Assembly: GCF_000003815.2 (NCBI RefSeq)
Contig: NC_049986.1
Coordinates: forward strand, 2,166,696 to 2,230,695
Reading direction: 5' to 3'
DNA: 64,000 nucleotides
Origin: Branchiostoma floridae
Lineage: Eukaryota > Chordata > Leptocardii > Amphioxiformes > Branchiostomatidae
Shown: one piece after another, positions 13,401-25,324 of the stretch
Position numbering within the stretch: position 1 is the first letter of the stretch
Layout: each line of letters begins with the position of its first letter
Notes under the pieces: generated by a model
The model's database searches: none
What the model saw: only the letters and a program-made list of their open reading frames with translations
Told to the model about the DNA's origin: nothing
Made by a program: the position numbers and the translations under genes

Positions 13401-13769
13401 ATGGAATGGGACGATCTGCTAAGAAAACATCTCGGTGAGTTCGGAAGGTTTCAAAAATTAACCTCTCTGCTTGCAATTGGGGTCGGTCCGACCTTTGGGC
13501 TGAGTTTGGTCGCGATGACGTTCTTGGCAGCGACACCGGAACACAATTGCCGCGTCTTTGGAAACACTTCTTCGGTCGAACATCGCTACAGCACCGAGGG
13601 ATTTAATTTGAGTATCCCCTTGGAAAATATCGGCGGCACCTGGAAATACAGCTCGTGTTTGATGTACAAAAACTCAAAAAGGACAGAGTCATCGAGGAAT
13701 GAAACTACAGCATGTACCCATGGCTGGGAGTATGACAGAACCATTTACCAGAGTACCATCGTCACAGAG
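13401..13769 (+). CDS. SLC22 exon 1 (TM1 and large extracellular loop)
   Basis: Starts at ATG with [19 protein letters not shown], the usual SLC22 cytoplasmic N-terminus, then TM1 and a glycosylated loop (NTS, NLS and NET sequons; several Cys). It ends phase 0 in ATVTE-type sequence before GTGAGC. Confidence 0.9.
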
Positions 13770-16700
13770 GTGAGCGTGTTATTGCAATATGCAATATAAT
13801 GATGTAATGGACCAACAAGTGCATTTTCTAAAGTATGGTAACTCGTTCATGTACAACACTTTACAGGAACATAATCTTCTCTATAAAAGGAACTAATTCC
13901 TAAGTTCTTTCGTCTTATATTTACAAAGTATACACATATAGTCAAATTTGAATATGAAAATTGTAATTGTGTGTTCATACAGGTAACGGGTATGAGATTC
14001 CGTTGAGATTGTGTCAACATATGTGTACATTTATATTAGAGGCTTCTGAAGAAGTTGTTGAAGAGAGTCTTACTTAATATGCAATTTTACCACTTAGTAT
14101 AACCTAGTGTGCGGGAGATCCTGGTTGAAGGGACTTGGTCAGAGCACTTTCATGGCAGGGGTGGGCGTAGGTGGAATCTTGTTCGGCATCATTTCGGACA
14201 GGTTCGTATTAACTATTAATCCTATTCAGGACGGGACTTTTTGGTCAATCTGGGACCCTGAGGCTTTTGAACCCCGACCCTCCTCACTCATGTAACGCTT
14301 CAACGACTTATCATATGGCACCCAAATTTTCAGTTCATATGGCACCCAAATTTTCAGTTCATATGGCACCCAAATTTTCAGTTCATATGGCACCCAAATT
14401 TTCAGTTCATATGGCACCCAAATTTTCAGTTCATATGGCACCCAAATTTTCAGTGAATGATCTTGAGAATATCTATAGATTTTAAGAACGTTGATGCTAT
14501 CATAATGTAATATGACGTCATCAATTTGACTGTAGTGGCTGAACCATGAAAAAGTGTATTCCCAGAAGACTTCAAGGTATGCTACATAAATGTAACAGCA
14601 AGTGTAGGTAACCGATTAATAATGTTTTTACGACTTATGTTACCAATAATATATGGTCAGCCATCTTGAATTTTGACCGTTGACGTCATAAAATAAGCAT
14701 GCTTTATTCATATTTAGTTATAAAAGATATTGTAGATAACATAAAATTTTATTTATGTACGAAAATAGCAATATATAGCAAATAAATGTGATTTTTTTAA
14801 AATTGTGAAATCGGTGCCAACTTTATAAGCCGTTCTGGCGTTTTGCTAGACGACCCCCTCCCGGTCTGAATAGGGTTAATGAGACTAATGATAGGTTCAT
14901 TGCAGTCACGCTACAGTTTTTTTCACCTCAGCTAGTGTTGCTTTTGGGTCTAGTATTCACTATGTCGACAGTGGGATATGAAATACCTCATGAAATAAGT
15001 AGGTGTACTTGAGAATAATGCATTTTTTCTTAGAAATGTGCCCTGTGTAATTAAAAAACACTCAGTGACGGAAACCTGTCAGCTCGCTCAAATTGTCAAC
15101 CGATACCAGCAGATTAACACTATCAATGCTATCTACCTACGAACGTTTCGATATTTATCCTACTACCCTTGTCAATGCTATTCTGAATAGTTGTGTATGG
15201 GGGGGGTAGCTTAGTCACGTTTGGAACCGCATCCTTACCACTGCAGCGCCACCTAGTACAAAAATCTAGTACAGTATTTAGCACTGCCTTGAGAAACGTT
15301 TCAGAAGGACTACTGAAAAACATTGCCAGGCAATTGGTGTAATTAAAAGGAACCTTTAATGCCAACCTGACAAAACTATTCATAAATCCCACATAGGTTT
15401 GGCCGCCGACCTACTACAGTGTTTTGCCTTGTACTGCACCTCGCATCGAGCACAGGAGCGTCTTTCACGTCAGATTATGTTTCCTTCATCGTTCTACGTG
15501 CGTTAGATGGAGCAGCTGTCAATGGTCTATACTTCACCGCCTTTGTTCTAGGTACAGTTAAAAATACATCATTTGTGTTGCCTTCGCTAAGAATACCGTA
15601 TTCTCTGTACTTGCTGGCTTGCTGATTGGCTGGCTGGTTTTCTGACTGGCTGGCTGGCTTGCTGGTTGGCTGGCTGGTTTTCCGACTGGCTGGCTGGCTT
15701 GCTGGTTGGCTGGCTGGTTTTCCGACTGGCTGGCTGGCTTGCTGGTTGGCTGGCTGGCTGGTTTTCTGACCGGCTGGCTGGTTTGCTGGCTGGCTGGCTG
15801 TTTGGTTGTTTGTTTGATAGTTTGTTTGTTTGTTTGTTTGTTTGTTTGTTTGTTTGTTTATTTGTTTGTTTGTTTGTTTGTTTGTTTGTTTTTGTTTGTT
15901 TGTTTGTTTGGTTGGTTGGTTGGTTGGGTGGTTGGGTGCTTACTTGGTTTATTTGTTTGTTTGTTGGTTGCTTGCTTGGCTGGTCAATTATCAAATCTCA
16001 TTTTGTGATATAATGAAATGATTGTAAATGTTCTCTTTGATCTTGCCCTACAGCCCTGGAAGTTGTCGGACCTTCCAAGCGAAATGCAGTAGGCATGGCT
16101 GTGACCCTGAGTTTCGCGATAGGATTCTTCGTCCTTTCTCTACTGGCTTACTTCCTGCGAACCTGGCGGAATCTTCAGCTGGTCCAAGCATTGATAATGT
16201 ACCCACTCCTATGCTATTGGTGGTAAGAGTTTTCAAATACAATAAACCAGTTCCCCGGTTGATGTGCCCTTTCCAGTGTGATGCATTGTTGGAAAATGCC
16301 TAGCCTCTACCAGGCTCCACATGTCGCTGTAAAAATGGTAGAAATTGGCCCCAATATAATAAAACACACCAGAGGAGTTAGATGGCCGAGGAATACAGTT
16401 TACTAACTAAGGCGTATTTTTTGTGTCTTATTTGGCCAATTTCTACTATTTTTTCAGCGACCTGTTGAGCCTTTATAAATGCTAATAAAGAGGTAGATGG
16501 CGTGACTCAATGATTAGTGGATCAAATGTTGAAAAAAAAGATCATGGCATCCACTGTCTGTATCACTTTTAGTTTTAGAACTGACTAAGTTAAACAAACA
16601 CACTTTACAATAAACAGGGTACTTCCAGAGTCCCCCAGATGGCTGATCAGTAAACAACGATTCACGGCCGCCAAGGATGTCCTTAAGAGAGCTGCTCGGA

Positions 16701-17235
16701 TAAACAAGGTTACCATACAAGACCGAGTCTCGGATCTGCTCGCAAAGCCAGCTGAATCCAACGAGAACACAAAGAGTTTCACAATAATTGACCTCGTGCG
16801 AACCCCTCGGATGCGCAAAATCACATTGACGATGTGCTTGGTATGGTAAGAACAATATTCCATATTCTTATTGGCTTTTGTGTCATTTGCCATTTCATGA
16901 TTTGTAGCTGTCTTGTATTTTCTATCGGCAACTTACGATCAGGATGTGGATGTATGTAACTATATGTGTGCATGTATATATGTGCATGTGCATGTGTGTG
17001 TATGCTTCTCTCTCTGTATGTTCCTGTGCCTGTGCCCGTGTAAGTCTGTGTGTGTGTGTGTTTCTGTGTGTGTGTATGTGTGCGTGTGTGTGTGTGTATG
17101 TCTGCGTGTCTGTGTGTGTGTGTGTGCGTCTGTGTGTGTATGTAAGTGTGTGTGTATGTGTTTGTGTGTGTGTGTGTGTGTATGTCTGCGTGTCTGTGTG
17201 TGTGCGTGTGTGTGTGTGCGTCTGCTTGTGTATGT

Positions 17236-17299
<64 letters not shown>

Positions 17300-20200
17300 C
17301 TAAAAGCTAAAGGTCTGTGGTATTCATCAGACTTGAAATGACTGTGCATGATAGAAATTGACCATTTTGCCATGTTCATTCCAAAATCATATAGGATGTT
17401 CATAGCAGGAGTCTATTTTGGCCTAATTGTCGGGACGACAGATCTAGCCGGGGACCCGTACGTCAACTTTGCCCTGGGTGCAGCTCTGGAAATCGGACTG
17501 GCTATTCTAGGGTGGGCGGGCATGGAGAGATGGGGCAGGAAACCAGTCATAGCAGGGTCCGCTTTACTTGCAGGGACAGGTTGCCTGGTGACAGCGGCTA
17601 CAAAGGGTAAACTATCTTTTCATTTACATTGCTTGCCATCTTTCTTTCCATGGCTATTCCTCTATCTGTCTGGCCCTCTTAAGACATGTGAATATTTTAC
17701 AGTGCTCTTTCATCTGGTGCCCTGGATATATACTTATTATATAAGTTTTTTTTGGCGAGGTAAATCCTACATCATCAAATTGGCGCCATGTACCCTCCTG
17801 GAGGTGTACCCTGAGATTTTTTTTCTAATTCTGTTACAGAACTACCGACTATTTCCCGTAAATTTGCCTTGGTCGGCAGAGTTGTCATCGGAATTACTTA
17901 CAACTGTTTTATCGCATACTCACCTGAGGTTTTCCCGACTGTAGTAAGGTAGGTTGCTTGATATGTCCAATATCCCCGCTGTGTGTGTGTCATAAACTTT
18001 TCACGTACAGGAAATACTAACACATTATAAGTGGGGAAAGTTATTGGAGCCTTTTTGCAATCTGCACTGAGGGTGTAAGAGTATTTAACGTCTTTTTCGT
18101 GACTCTACATTATGATGAAATGTGCATGTTTAGGAGATTGTTTTTCTAAATTGAGCGGAACATTCGCAATGTAGTTTATAGATTATACGAAACAAGATAT
18201 AATTGTACAACAAAAAGAAAAATGCTAGAATTCCTAAGTAATGATATATAAGCATTTCATACCTGTGACACATATAATTTTGAGTGAATTTTACTTATGC
18301 AAAGATTTTGTAGATCTGAGCGTCATGTACATAATCAATCAATGAGAATATGTTACATCAGTTTTCTGTTAAATAATAGGACTTTCTCACTTGCAATAGG
18401 ACTTTCTCACTTGCAACATGTGGGTAAACCACCGACATAGCTGAAAATAATCATTTCTGTTGCAACAGGAGCATGGGCATGGGTGTGGCCACCGCGTTTT
18501 CCCGCATTGGCAGCATATCGGCTCCCTTCGTGACGCTCCTGGGTGATGTCTGGCTGCCCCTCCCCATGGTGACGTTTGGTGTGGCGGCGTGTGCAGGCGG
18601 CTTGGCTGTCTTCTTGCTCCCGGAAACACTTGGAGTCCCCCTGCCTGAAACTATAGAGGATGTGGAGAATGGGTGTGTTGTGTTTACTTTTGTAAACTTC
18701 GTGAAAATATAGAGGTATTGGCTTTGGTCTGTCTGACTGTCCGTCCGTCTGTTTGTGTGCCCTTATTTGGGACGCCTCAGAGGCTAGACTAAAAGTATAC
18801 GGGAATATGTTCGTTTGAGTGTAAATGTGGCGGTCTTAGGTACTGGTCTGAACTATGAGATTTTTTTACGCTACAATTAAGTGCTTTCTTTGATTATTTG
18901 CAATCAATGTTACATTATGTGATTTTCCACAATGCTAATCTATAACATTGTTTTTATAGTGTTAATTTTATGACTTGAAACGTCTTCATGTCAACCTAAG
19001 AACTAATCCAACATTACAGCTTAGAGCTTTCCCTATCCTACTACATAACGTTTATTATTCCCATTTTGCACTTTTCAATATATTGTGATAAAACCATAAA
19101 TTGTTTTTCTCTTTTTTGGTCTTTGACAGAAAGCCACAACAAAGCGACAACGACAGCTCTGCGAACTATACAAACCCTCGGACCGAACATGACCCCTTCA
19201 AAAACATGAAACATTTATCGTTAGATAACTTCCATCCGTCGCCTCTTTCGGTAAGAATCAATTGAGAGCAATGAGACAAAAGAGTAAACCATCATTTATT
19301 TCTGTTACATGGCGCCGATGTTGCAGGTAGCCCTTGTCACTAATGTCATAAATGTTACATTTTCTTCCTAGACCTGTTTATACAAAAAATATTGTTAACT
19401 TGACTAAACCATAGATCGTGTTTAGAACGACCGCGTTGATATCGTAACATTTATTTGAGCCATGGTTATCTTGCATCCAATTTTTAAGTTTAAACTGTTG
19501 CTTTCCTCTCTTGGCTTGAAGAAAATGTTTGAGATAGAAACCTGTCTTAGCAAGTAGGACGAAGATAAGCGACGAACCAAAGTTTGTTCGTTTAACGTTG
19601 TAACGTTATGTTTCAATCAATCCAAGCAAGTTCGATGCTTCGTCCTAGAATTTGATGACGGGGCTGTTTAGAGGGACATTTATATAGACTCTTGATCTGA
19701 TTGTATTCATATCTTCTTAGCCGACGTGGGGACTGGAACTTCAATGTGTTCTTTATGTGTAAATTTAGGAAAAGTGGTGTTTTCGACGTGGGGAAGATTT
19801 CTGCCAAATTAACTATTGAAAAACCATTGACAATTCTGTGTATTTTCATTTTTCACGTTCTATTGAATGCTAAAATGCTAGGTCATTGTAGTTAGTTGAA
19901 TAGAATTATGTTGGCGTCTCTCTAGATTTTAGATATTTGAGTGTGGATAACATACCTACATGGTATGGATTTGAATTGTTTATTTTTTTTTAGAGTAAAT
20001 AACATGTAGGCTTGTCTTTCATATACTTACAATTAACCTTCTTTTTAAGATATTGTCGTCGAAATCGCAAGTTTGTTAGTACAATAATGTTAGTACAATA
20101 TTACATTGACTGGCCCTCTCTTTATTTATAAATGTAGTTTACACGTCTTGTACATGTGTACGCTGTTGAGGCCGTTAATCTGTATGTAAACACGGCACGT

Positions 20201-23200
20201 TTTTGTCGACCTTCTAATAAATGAAATTCCTCAAGAGCTTTTTTGGTTTGTAGGTGAAGACTCTTACAAAGATTCAGCTTTAAATATTTTACAGTTCAGG
20301 AAATTCAATTACAGTAAACCACAGACGATGGACAGGTGTGATCAGGTGTCCTACACATTCCATTCCAGGTGTCTCTTTTCACACGAAAACAAATACACAA
20401 CATAATTCGTGTCTTTGAGTTCCCCTATATTTCACCGTCTTCATAAGACTGAAGACGGTGAAGACTGAAGTATTTGAGGGAAACAACTCGACCTAACCAT
20501 GGATTATACGCGACACCTATTAATTGGTTACAGTACTGCAGCATCATTTACATTGGAGTCATACAGTATTGCAGCTAGTTAATAGGGATCGCTTGTGATC
20601 CATGTAAAGATTCCAGTAGGTCAAAATATCCCAACCCATACTGCAATGACACAATGATTCTCTGCGTGACTTCAACAGCACCCCATTATGTAAATTGCTT
20701 CTAAGTTCATATGACTAAATCTAAGAGTTCATGTAGTTAAACAAGGGAAGGGACTGCCAGAAAAGTCTGTCCGTCACTCAGGAAGGATTACGACCCAGCA
20801 CCGAACATCTGCTTTGAGAGCCCATAGGATTTCGAATAAGAAATTTAACTTACATAATCAATAAGAGTCTGTAGCTCTTGTTCTTGACCTTGAGCCTCAG
20901 CCGAACCACCTAAATACATTTGTACTAGGATTCAATTATGGATAAAGCTCCCCAGCTGTCTGCTTTCTAAATCCGCCTTTTCTATTGCTGAGGGGCTAGA
21001 ATGGACAGTTGACTATGGAGCTTTCTTACCTTTGAGTTTCTCAAACGTTCCATACATAGGTTTATTATCGGTGAATATGTAATCTTTCATCGACTTCAAA
21101 TACTGACAAAAGGATTTGACATTATGTGTGGTTTCAAATCTTTCAATAAACACCTCTACCTTTCAGGTAAACTTCATTTGGTCACCAATGCCTTCAAGTT
21201 GGTATTGATAGAAAGGAAAGTAGAAACAGAAACACACAAGAAAAGTAAGTCTTTTTTACTTTATTTCTTTTCAATTCCACTGCTTACAGCAAGAAATACG
21301 TTCGTAAGAAATGATTTCACATCATGAGAAGTGCATGTCACTAGGATTACTAGAAACTGCCAGGCCAAAGACTAATACGACTGGTATAAATACTATACAG
21401 CTGCTGTTTAAACAATAGTTTGCCTACAGGTTTCGTTTCGTACATTCATACAGACACGCACACGCAGTAGGATAGCCTCTATCAGGCTCCACATGTCGCT
21501 GGAAAATAGTACAAATTGGCCAGGTAAACAGTCACATATCACTGCTTAAAAAACGATCCTTAAGCAATTTTAAAGTGTGCCTAAAGGTGCCTTATTGGCA
21601 TTCTTTCTGTTACTTAACGTAATGTTTACGCATTTGTAAATATTATGTTTAATCCATAATTACGTGTGTTCGTAAAGTGCAAATAGTGGCACACATATCA
21701 TCTAGTTTTATGATTATATATGTATATCTCGCTATATATGTACCTTGATATATTCCAAACACAACAATTGGATACAAACACTGCATTATAAGTGATTTTT
21801 GAAAAATACTTACTATGAACAACTTTAATTTCTCTAAAATGTATAAACAAGTATCAGCTATATCCATGACCAATCCATGTACATTTATATGACATTACAA
21901 ACTGATGACCTTAGCATTAGAAGTATACCATATGGACCGATAAACACTCCTCAAAGAAACATTTTCTTGATGTGAANNNNNNNNNNNNNNNNNNNNNNNN
22001 NNNNNNNNNNNNNNNNNNNNNNNNNNNNNNNNNNNNNNNNNNNNNNNNNNNNNNNNNNNNNNNNNNNNNNNNNNNNNNNNNNNNNNNNNNNNNNNNNNNN
22101 NNNNNNNNNNNNNNNNNNNNNNNNNNNNNNNNNNNNNNNNNNNNNNNNNNNNNNNNNNNNNNNNNNNNNNNNNNNNNNNNNNNNNNNNNNNNNNNNNNNN
22201 NNNNNNNNNNNNNNNNNNNNNNNNNNNNNNNNNNNNNNNNNNNNNNNNNNNNNNNNNNNNNNNNNNNNNNNNNNNNNNNNNNNNNNNNNNNNNNNNNNNN
22301 NNNNNNNNNNNNNNNNNNNNNNNNNNNNNNNNNNNNNNNNNNNNNNNNNNNNNNNNNNNNNNNNNNNNNNNNNNNNNNNNNNNNNNNNNNNNNNNNNNNN
22401 NNNNNNNNNNNNNNNNNNNNNNNNNNNNNNNNNNNNNNNNNNNNNNNNNNGTACTTAGTCTGCAAGGTGTTGCAGCTAGCGCATTTATTTCTTAAAACCA
22501 CGTGCCAGATGCACCAGTTTAATATGGGACTTTATGTTTATAAGTCAACCGAAAGGAGAAGATAAAATCCCTTAAACAACCATGAACTGTGACATGCCAG
22601 AACATCCGTATCATACGTACAAATCTCTTTGCAACATGTACTAGAAAAGTAAGTTCTTTGCCTTGTCTTGATAAACATCCGTTTCTTCCTGCTGCAGTCT
22701 TCGCGCAGATTTTAGACAGTCACAGTCTTTCCATCCATCTCTATTCTTTATAGCCTTGGGCAGATCTTCCACTTAGCAGCAGTGTCTTTGCAAAGCTAAT
22801 ATGTTTTACATGGTCTTCCTATGCTTGCACATCCATGGCTTTGTACCAACAGAAGAACATCATTATGATCACTTTACCATGCGTGTCCATAAAAGTTGTG
22901 GCATCGCCACGATTGCACGTGAGAAACAGAACCATCATGATGGTAAACGGTGGTTGAAGGACTGGATTCACACGAATTCTTGCAGAAGTATCACTCCTAG
23001 TCGCAAGGTGGTATCACTTACAATGTACTCTGTACGAATATCCATGGATTTATCGTACGACATCAGCCCTTTACTGGAAATGATATTTTTTTTCGTCAAA
23101 GCTTAGTAGCAAGTTTTAAACTGGTATTTTCCTTGTCATCGCAGACCAAGACGTATTCGTCAATGTCTTCCAGAAGTGTGTCGGTGTCTCTTAGACTGTC

Positions 23201-23336
23201 TTCCAGCCTTGGCCTGACGGGTTCGGTTCCCGACATGATTTTCCATAGGCGAAATTGTTACTCATTAGATCACAGCACGTCACTTGATAATCTTCAGCCG
23301 TTGGTTATCGGAATTTCTGGGTTTGACGAAAGTTGA
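13401..23336 (+). CDS. SLC22-family organic ion transporter (10-exon gene)
   Basis: Ten exons with GT-AG junctions and matching phases join to 1863 nt (620 residues plus stop): 13401-13769, 14098-14201, 15397-15551, 16054-16222, 16618-16845, 17395-17606, 17840-17948, 18469-18672, 19130-19250 and 23145-23336. The product is a major-facilitator plasma-membrane carrier of the SLC22 (OCT/OAT/OCTN) family. Visible hallmarks are a large extracellular loop after TM1 with Cys and N-glycosylation sites, CTHGWEYD before exon 2, [13 protein letters not shown] in TM2, DRFGRRP in the TM2-3 loop, PESPRWLI after TM6, WGRKP in the TM8-9 loop, [11 protein letters not shown] near TM11 and [15 protein letters not shown] at the end of TM12. 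The substrate (cation, anion or carnitine) cannot be assigned. The 3.9-kb last intron contains the assembly gap, so the final exon is less certain than the other nine. Introns carry several MITEs and microsatellites. Confidence 0.9.
14098..14201 (+). CDS. SLC22 exon 2 (TM2)
   Basis: The acceptor CCACTTAG precedes [18 protein letters not shown]. The exon ends in ISDR with two bases of the Arg codon before GTTCGT. NLVC after E is the conserved SLC22 junction. Confidence 0.88.
14216..14879. mobile_element. piggyBac-like MITE in SLC22 intron 2
   Basis: The element is flanked by TTAA on both sides (14216-14219 and 14876-14879) and has inverted ends TCCTATTCAGGACGGG and CCCTATTCAGACCGGG. A TTAA target with C-rich ends is the piggyBac signature. 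There is no transposase in its 664 bp, so it is non-autonomous. Confidence 0.75.
14335..14455 (+). repeat. 24-bp tandem repeat, about 5-6 copies
   Basis: Unit CATATGGCACCCAAATTTTC plus AGTT, essentially identical between copies. Being a multiple of three, it keeps both strands open and yields fake repetitive peptides. It lies inside the piggyBac-like MITE. Confidence 0.9.
15397..15551 (+). CDS. SLC22 exon 3 (DRFGRR loop, TM3-TM4)
   Basis: The exon starts with the last base of the Arg codon after CACATAG, giving [17 protein letters not shown]. It runs to LYFTAFVLG before GTACAG. DR-GRR is the canonical MFS loop 2-3 motif. Confidence 0.9.
15605..15990. repeat. Low-complexity GGCT/GGTT and (TTTG)n tract
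   Basis: Intron 3 contains repeats of GGCTGGCTTGCTGGTTGGCT followed by a long (TTTG)n run. The Leu/Trp/Gly-rich and Gln/Asn-rich translations on either strand are artefacts. Confidence 0.9.
16054..16222 (+). CDS. SLC22 exon 4 (TM5-TM6)
   Basis: Acceptor TTGCCCTACAG, then [20 protein letters not shown] through [17 protein letters not shown] to CYWW. The sequence VGPSKR-A-G at the start of TM5 and the R-WR-LQL segment are SLC22-specific. Donor GTAAGA. Confidence 0.9.
16296..16480. mobile_element. Small palindromic MITE in intron 4
   Basis: The left arm GCCTCTACCAGGCTCC followed by ACATGTCGCTG and GTAGAAATTGGCC is mirrored on the right by GGCCAATTTCTACTA, CAGCGACCTGTTGAGCC. A single left arm of the same family lies at 21473-21525. 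Confidence 0.65.
16618..16845 (+). CDS. SLC22 exon 5 (PESPRWL cytoplasmic loop)
   Basis: Opens with [20 protein letters not shown], the signature of the large loop between TM6 and TM7. It continues through a charged segment to [12 protein letters not shown] at the start of TM7. Donor GTAAGA. Confidence 0.92.
16950..17298. repeat. (TG)n microsatellite in intron 5
   Basis: An impure TG tract followed by a pure (TG) run at 17236-17297. The Cys/Val-rich or His/Thr-rich translations are artefacts of the repeat. Confidence 0.97.
17395..17606 (+). CDS. SLC22 exon 6 (TM7-TM9)
   Basis: Acceptor ATCATATAG, then [31 protein letters not shown] and [23 protein letters not shown] matches the second MFS loop motif. 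Ends before GTAAAC. Confidence 0.9.
17840..17948 (+). CDS. SLC22 exon 7 (TM10-TM11 start)
   Basis: After CTGTTACAG the correct frame reads [20 protein letters not shown] and [18 protein letters not shown] frame open further upstream here is not the spliced one. YSPE-FPT-VR is conserved throughout SLC22. Confidence 0.9.
18469..18672 (+). CDS. SLC22 exon 8 (TM11-TM12)
   Basis: Begins [20 protein letters not shown] and ends [18 protein letters not shown], the typical SLC22 C-terminal membrane boundary. The donor is GTGTGT after AATGG. Confidence 0.9.
19130..19250 (+). CDS. SLC22 exon 9 (cytoplasmic tail)
   Basis: After a pyrimidine tract and TTTGACAG the frame reads [20 protein letters not shown] and ends HPSPLS before GTAAGA, a strong donor. 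It is hydrophilic and poorly conserved, as expected for a tail exon. The phase matches exon 8. Confidence 0.75.
19251..23144 (+). other. Intron 9 of the SLC22 gene, with assembly gap
   Basis: No additional coding exon could be supported. A candidate at about 21166-21244 has both an acceptor and a donor, but in the phase required from exon 9 it hits a stop. A half MITE (21473-21525) and the N run lie here. The interval could hide an exon inside the gap. Confidence 0.5.
21977..22450. other. Assembly gap (Ns)
   Basis: 474 undetermined bases. Open frames drawn through it are meaningless. Confidence 1.
23145..23336 (+). CDS. Probable SLC22 exon 10 (Ser-rich C-terminus)
   Basis: A pyrimidine-rich tract with TCATCGCAG precedes [20 protein letters not shown], and the frame closes at TGA (23334-23336) after [10 protein letters not shown]. 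Phase 0 matches exon 9 and brings the total coding length to an exact multiple of three. There is no conserved domain. It could instead be the last exon of another gene whose upstream part is lost in the gap. Confidence 0.6.
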   Translation, partial: TKTYSSMSSRSVSVSLRLSSSLGLTGSVPDMIFHRRNCYSLDHSTSLDNLQPLVIGISGFDES

Positions 23337-23907
23337 GTTGCAAATTTCATATCAAGAGAAGTTCGTGTGTTTATCACTCTTTATGAATTCATTCAATCTT
23401 AATGGTGCTCCGATATTTTGAGGCATGACAGTCACAGCTCATTGGTTCATTGTCGCAAAGTGTTTGATATGAAGATTATTCCCTAAAATTCTTATACGAA
23501 TATGATAAACTTTAAGCTTAGTCCCCCATTGAACTGGTTGTACTGTTACGTGCCAATCTACAATTTCACTAACATCTGCAGGCAATGGAATTTAATCACA
23601 AGCTACCGGCACAAGTAATGTGTACAACCACACAACTGAAGCGGCGCTAAAAATTAAATCCATTTACATCCAGAAAATGCTCTTTCTACCATTCGATTAC
23701 AGTTTATAGTTGTGGTTATATATACTAATATCTAATATACTAATAACAACAACAATGGGCGAAATCAAAAATCGTAACTCTTGTAATATAAATCTACAAA
23801 GCGCATGTAACATTCTAGTTTTAACATTTTGATAGTTGCTTAAAGTTGTAGAAAATAGTTCCTACAGAATCATCGCACCTCAAGAATACAAACGACTAAA
23901 TTTCTTA
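23337..23907. other. 3' flank of the SLC22 gene
   Basis: AT-rich DNA with no gene seen. The polyadenylation site was not identified with confidence. Confidence 0.3.
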
Positions 23908-24735
23908 ACCTGAGGCTAAGACCTTTCTTTCTTCAGATTACTATTTCTTTCATTTCCTGTAGTATGATGAGAATTTCTTCATTCAGAAACTAACTCCTTT
24001 GATGTTTACATACCTCATTCCAGTCGGCCGTAATTGCTAAGCTAAAAATTGTTAGCTTTTTGGTTAATCTTTTTGAAAATTTAGCTCGATTTCTGCACTC
24101 AAAAAATCACATTTTTTGTAGCATTTTTACTTTTTAAGAAATAACCAAAATGTGTGATTAATTGCAGTTTCTAGTTGGGATAATATAGTACAGATAATAA
24201 CCAACAATAGATCAAATCAATATTCTAGAACTCATAATACATGAAATTCAAAACTACACCAGTCCCCCTTCTATTGCTAGCATACAGATATTGATTACTG
24301 GATCAACCCTTTGGACAACAGCACATATAATATTCTACTTTTTACATTTTATCGCTTACCGTTCTAGAAATAAAAAAAAATATTTCTCCTAAAATAGTCA
24401 CGACAGAAACACTCCAACTCCACCCAACTGCAGAGTACAGACTTAAATTTTACATATGGGGCTAAGAACTTCTTTTCTTCAGATTACGATTTCTTTCATT
24501 TCCTGTAGTATGATGAGAATTTCTTTATTCAGAAACTAACTCCTTTCATGTCGGCCATAATTGGTAAGCTAAAAATGTGAGTTTTTTTCTTTGACTTTCT
24601 TGTAAATCAATCTCGATTTCAACACTCCTAAACAGTCACCATTTTGTGTGGCATTTTAAATTTCAAAAAAAAAAAATAACTAAAATGTGCAATTTATTGG
24701 CAGTTTTAGTTATCCTTCAGTGATAAGTTCTGTTA
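23908..24735. repeat. Direct duplication with about 545-bp period
   Basis: The block beginning GGCTAAGA-CTT, with CTTCAGATTAC-ATTTCTTTCA and CCTGTAGTATGATGAGAATT, occurs at about 23920 and 24465. Both copies continue through CGGCC-TAATTG-TAAGCTAAAAA and a matching downstream segment. It is an old tandem duplication of unknown type. Confidence 0.75.
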
Positions 24736-24825
24736 CAACATAAATACAACATTTCAGATTTTAGAGAAAAATAAGTTGGTCAAAATGTCTGAACACATGT
24801 TGCAAATGCAACCTTTGGTCTAAAG

Positions 24826-25034
24826 CTAGTTTAACTTTATCCGCGGGGAACCTATATCCGTTGTTGTACAAAACAGGTGAACTCCATGGACGATGATTTT
24901 AGATTGCAATATTTTCAAAGTATTGCAGTATGAAATCACGGTTCTTCGACTTGCCATCACTAAATACCATGTACTGTACCCGGTTTTTTTAATGCAACGG
25001 ATATAGGTTAGCCCCCGGATAAAGTTAAACTAGT
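24826..25034. mobile_element. 209-bp MITE with about 38-bp terminal inverted repeats
   Basis: The left end CTAGTTTAACTTTATCCGCG followed by GGGAACCTATATCCGTTG is mirrored at the right end, with a few mismatches. No clear target duplication is seen. It is non-coding. Confidence 0.75.
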
Positions 25035-25135
25035 GTTAAAGATCTAAATTGAATTAGTTGACCTAAAACAGGACGGTGCTCTGATCTGTGTCTATTCAAA
25101 TATTTGAAGGCAATTATATGCAATAGCCTCATGTT

Positions 25136-25316
25136 TCCAAAATGGCCGCCAAAATGGCCGCCAAAAATGGCCGCAAAAATGGCCGCCAAAAATTTCCGCC
25201 AAAATGGTCGAAAAAATGGCCGTCAAAATGGCCACCAAATTGGCCGCAAAAATGGTCGCAAAAAATGGCCGCCAAAATGGCTGCCAAAATGACCACCAAA
25301 ATGGCCGTCAGAAAGA
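25136..25316 (+). repeat. AAAATGGCCGCC minisatellite
   Basis: Degenerate 9-15 bp units around AAAATGGCCGCC, about 14 copies. The Met/Ala/Lys-rich peptide frames are artefacts. Confidence 0.9.
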
Positions 25317-25324
25317 TTGGATTG

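Noticed and set aside
15587-16021. Leu/Trp/Gly-rich and Gln/Asn-rich proteins
   Set aside because: Simple GGCT/GGTT and TTTG repeats.
16913-17403. Cys/Val-rich or His/Thr-rich proteins on both strands
   Set aside because: Pure consequence of the TG microsatellite in an SLC22 intron.
21166-21244. Extra SLC22 tail exon
   Set aside because: Splice-like borders exist, but the phase required from exon 9 gives an immediate in-frame stop.
21917-22565. Two about 195-residue frames
   Set aside because: They consist mainly of undetermined bases in the assembly gap.
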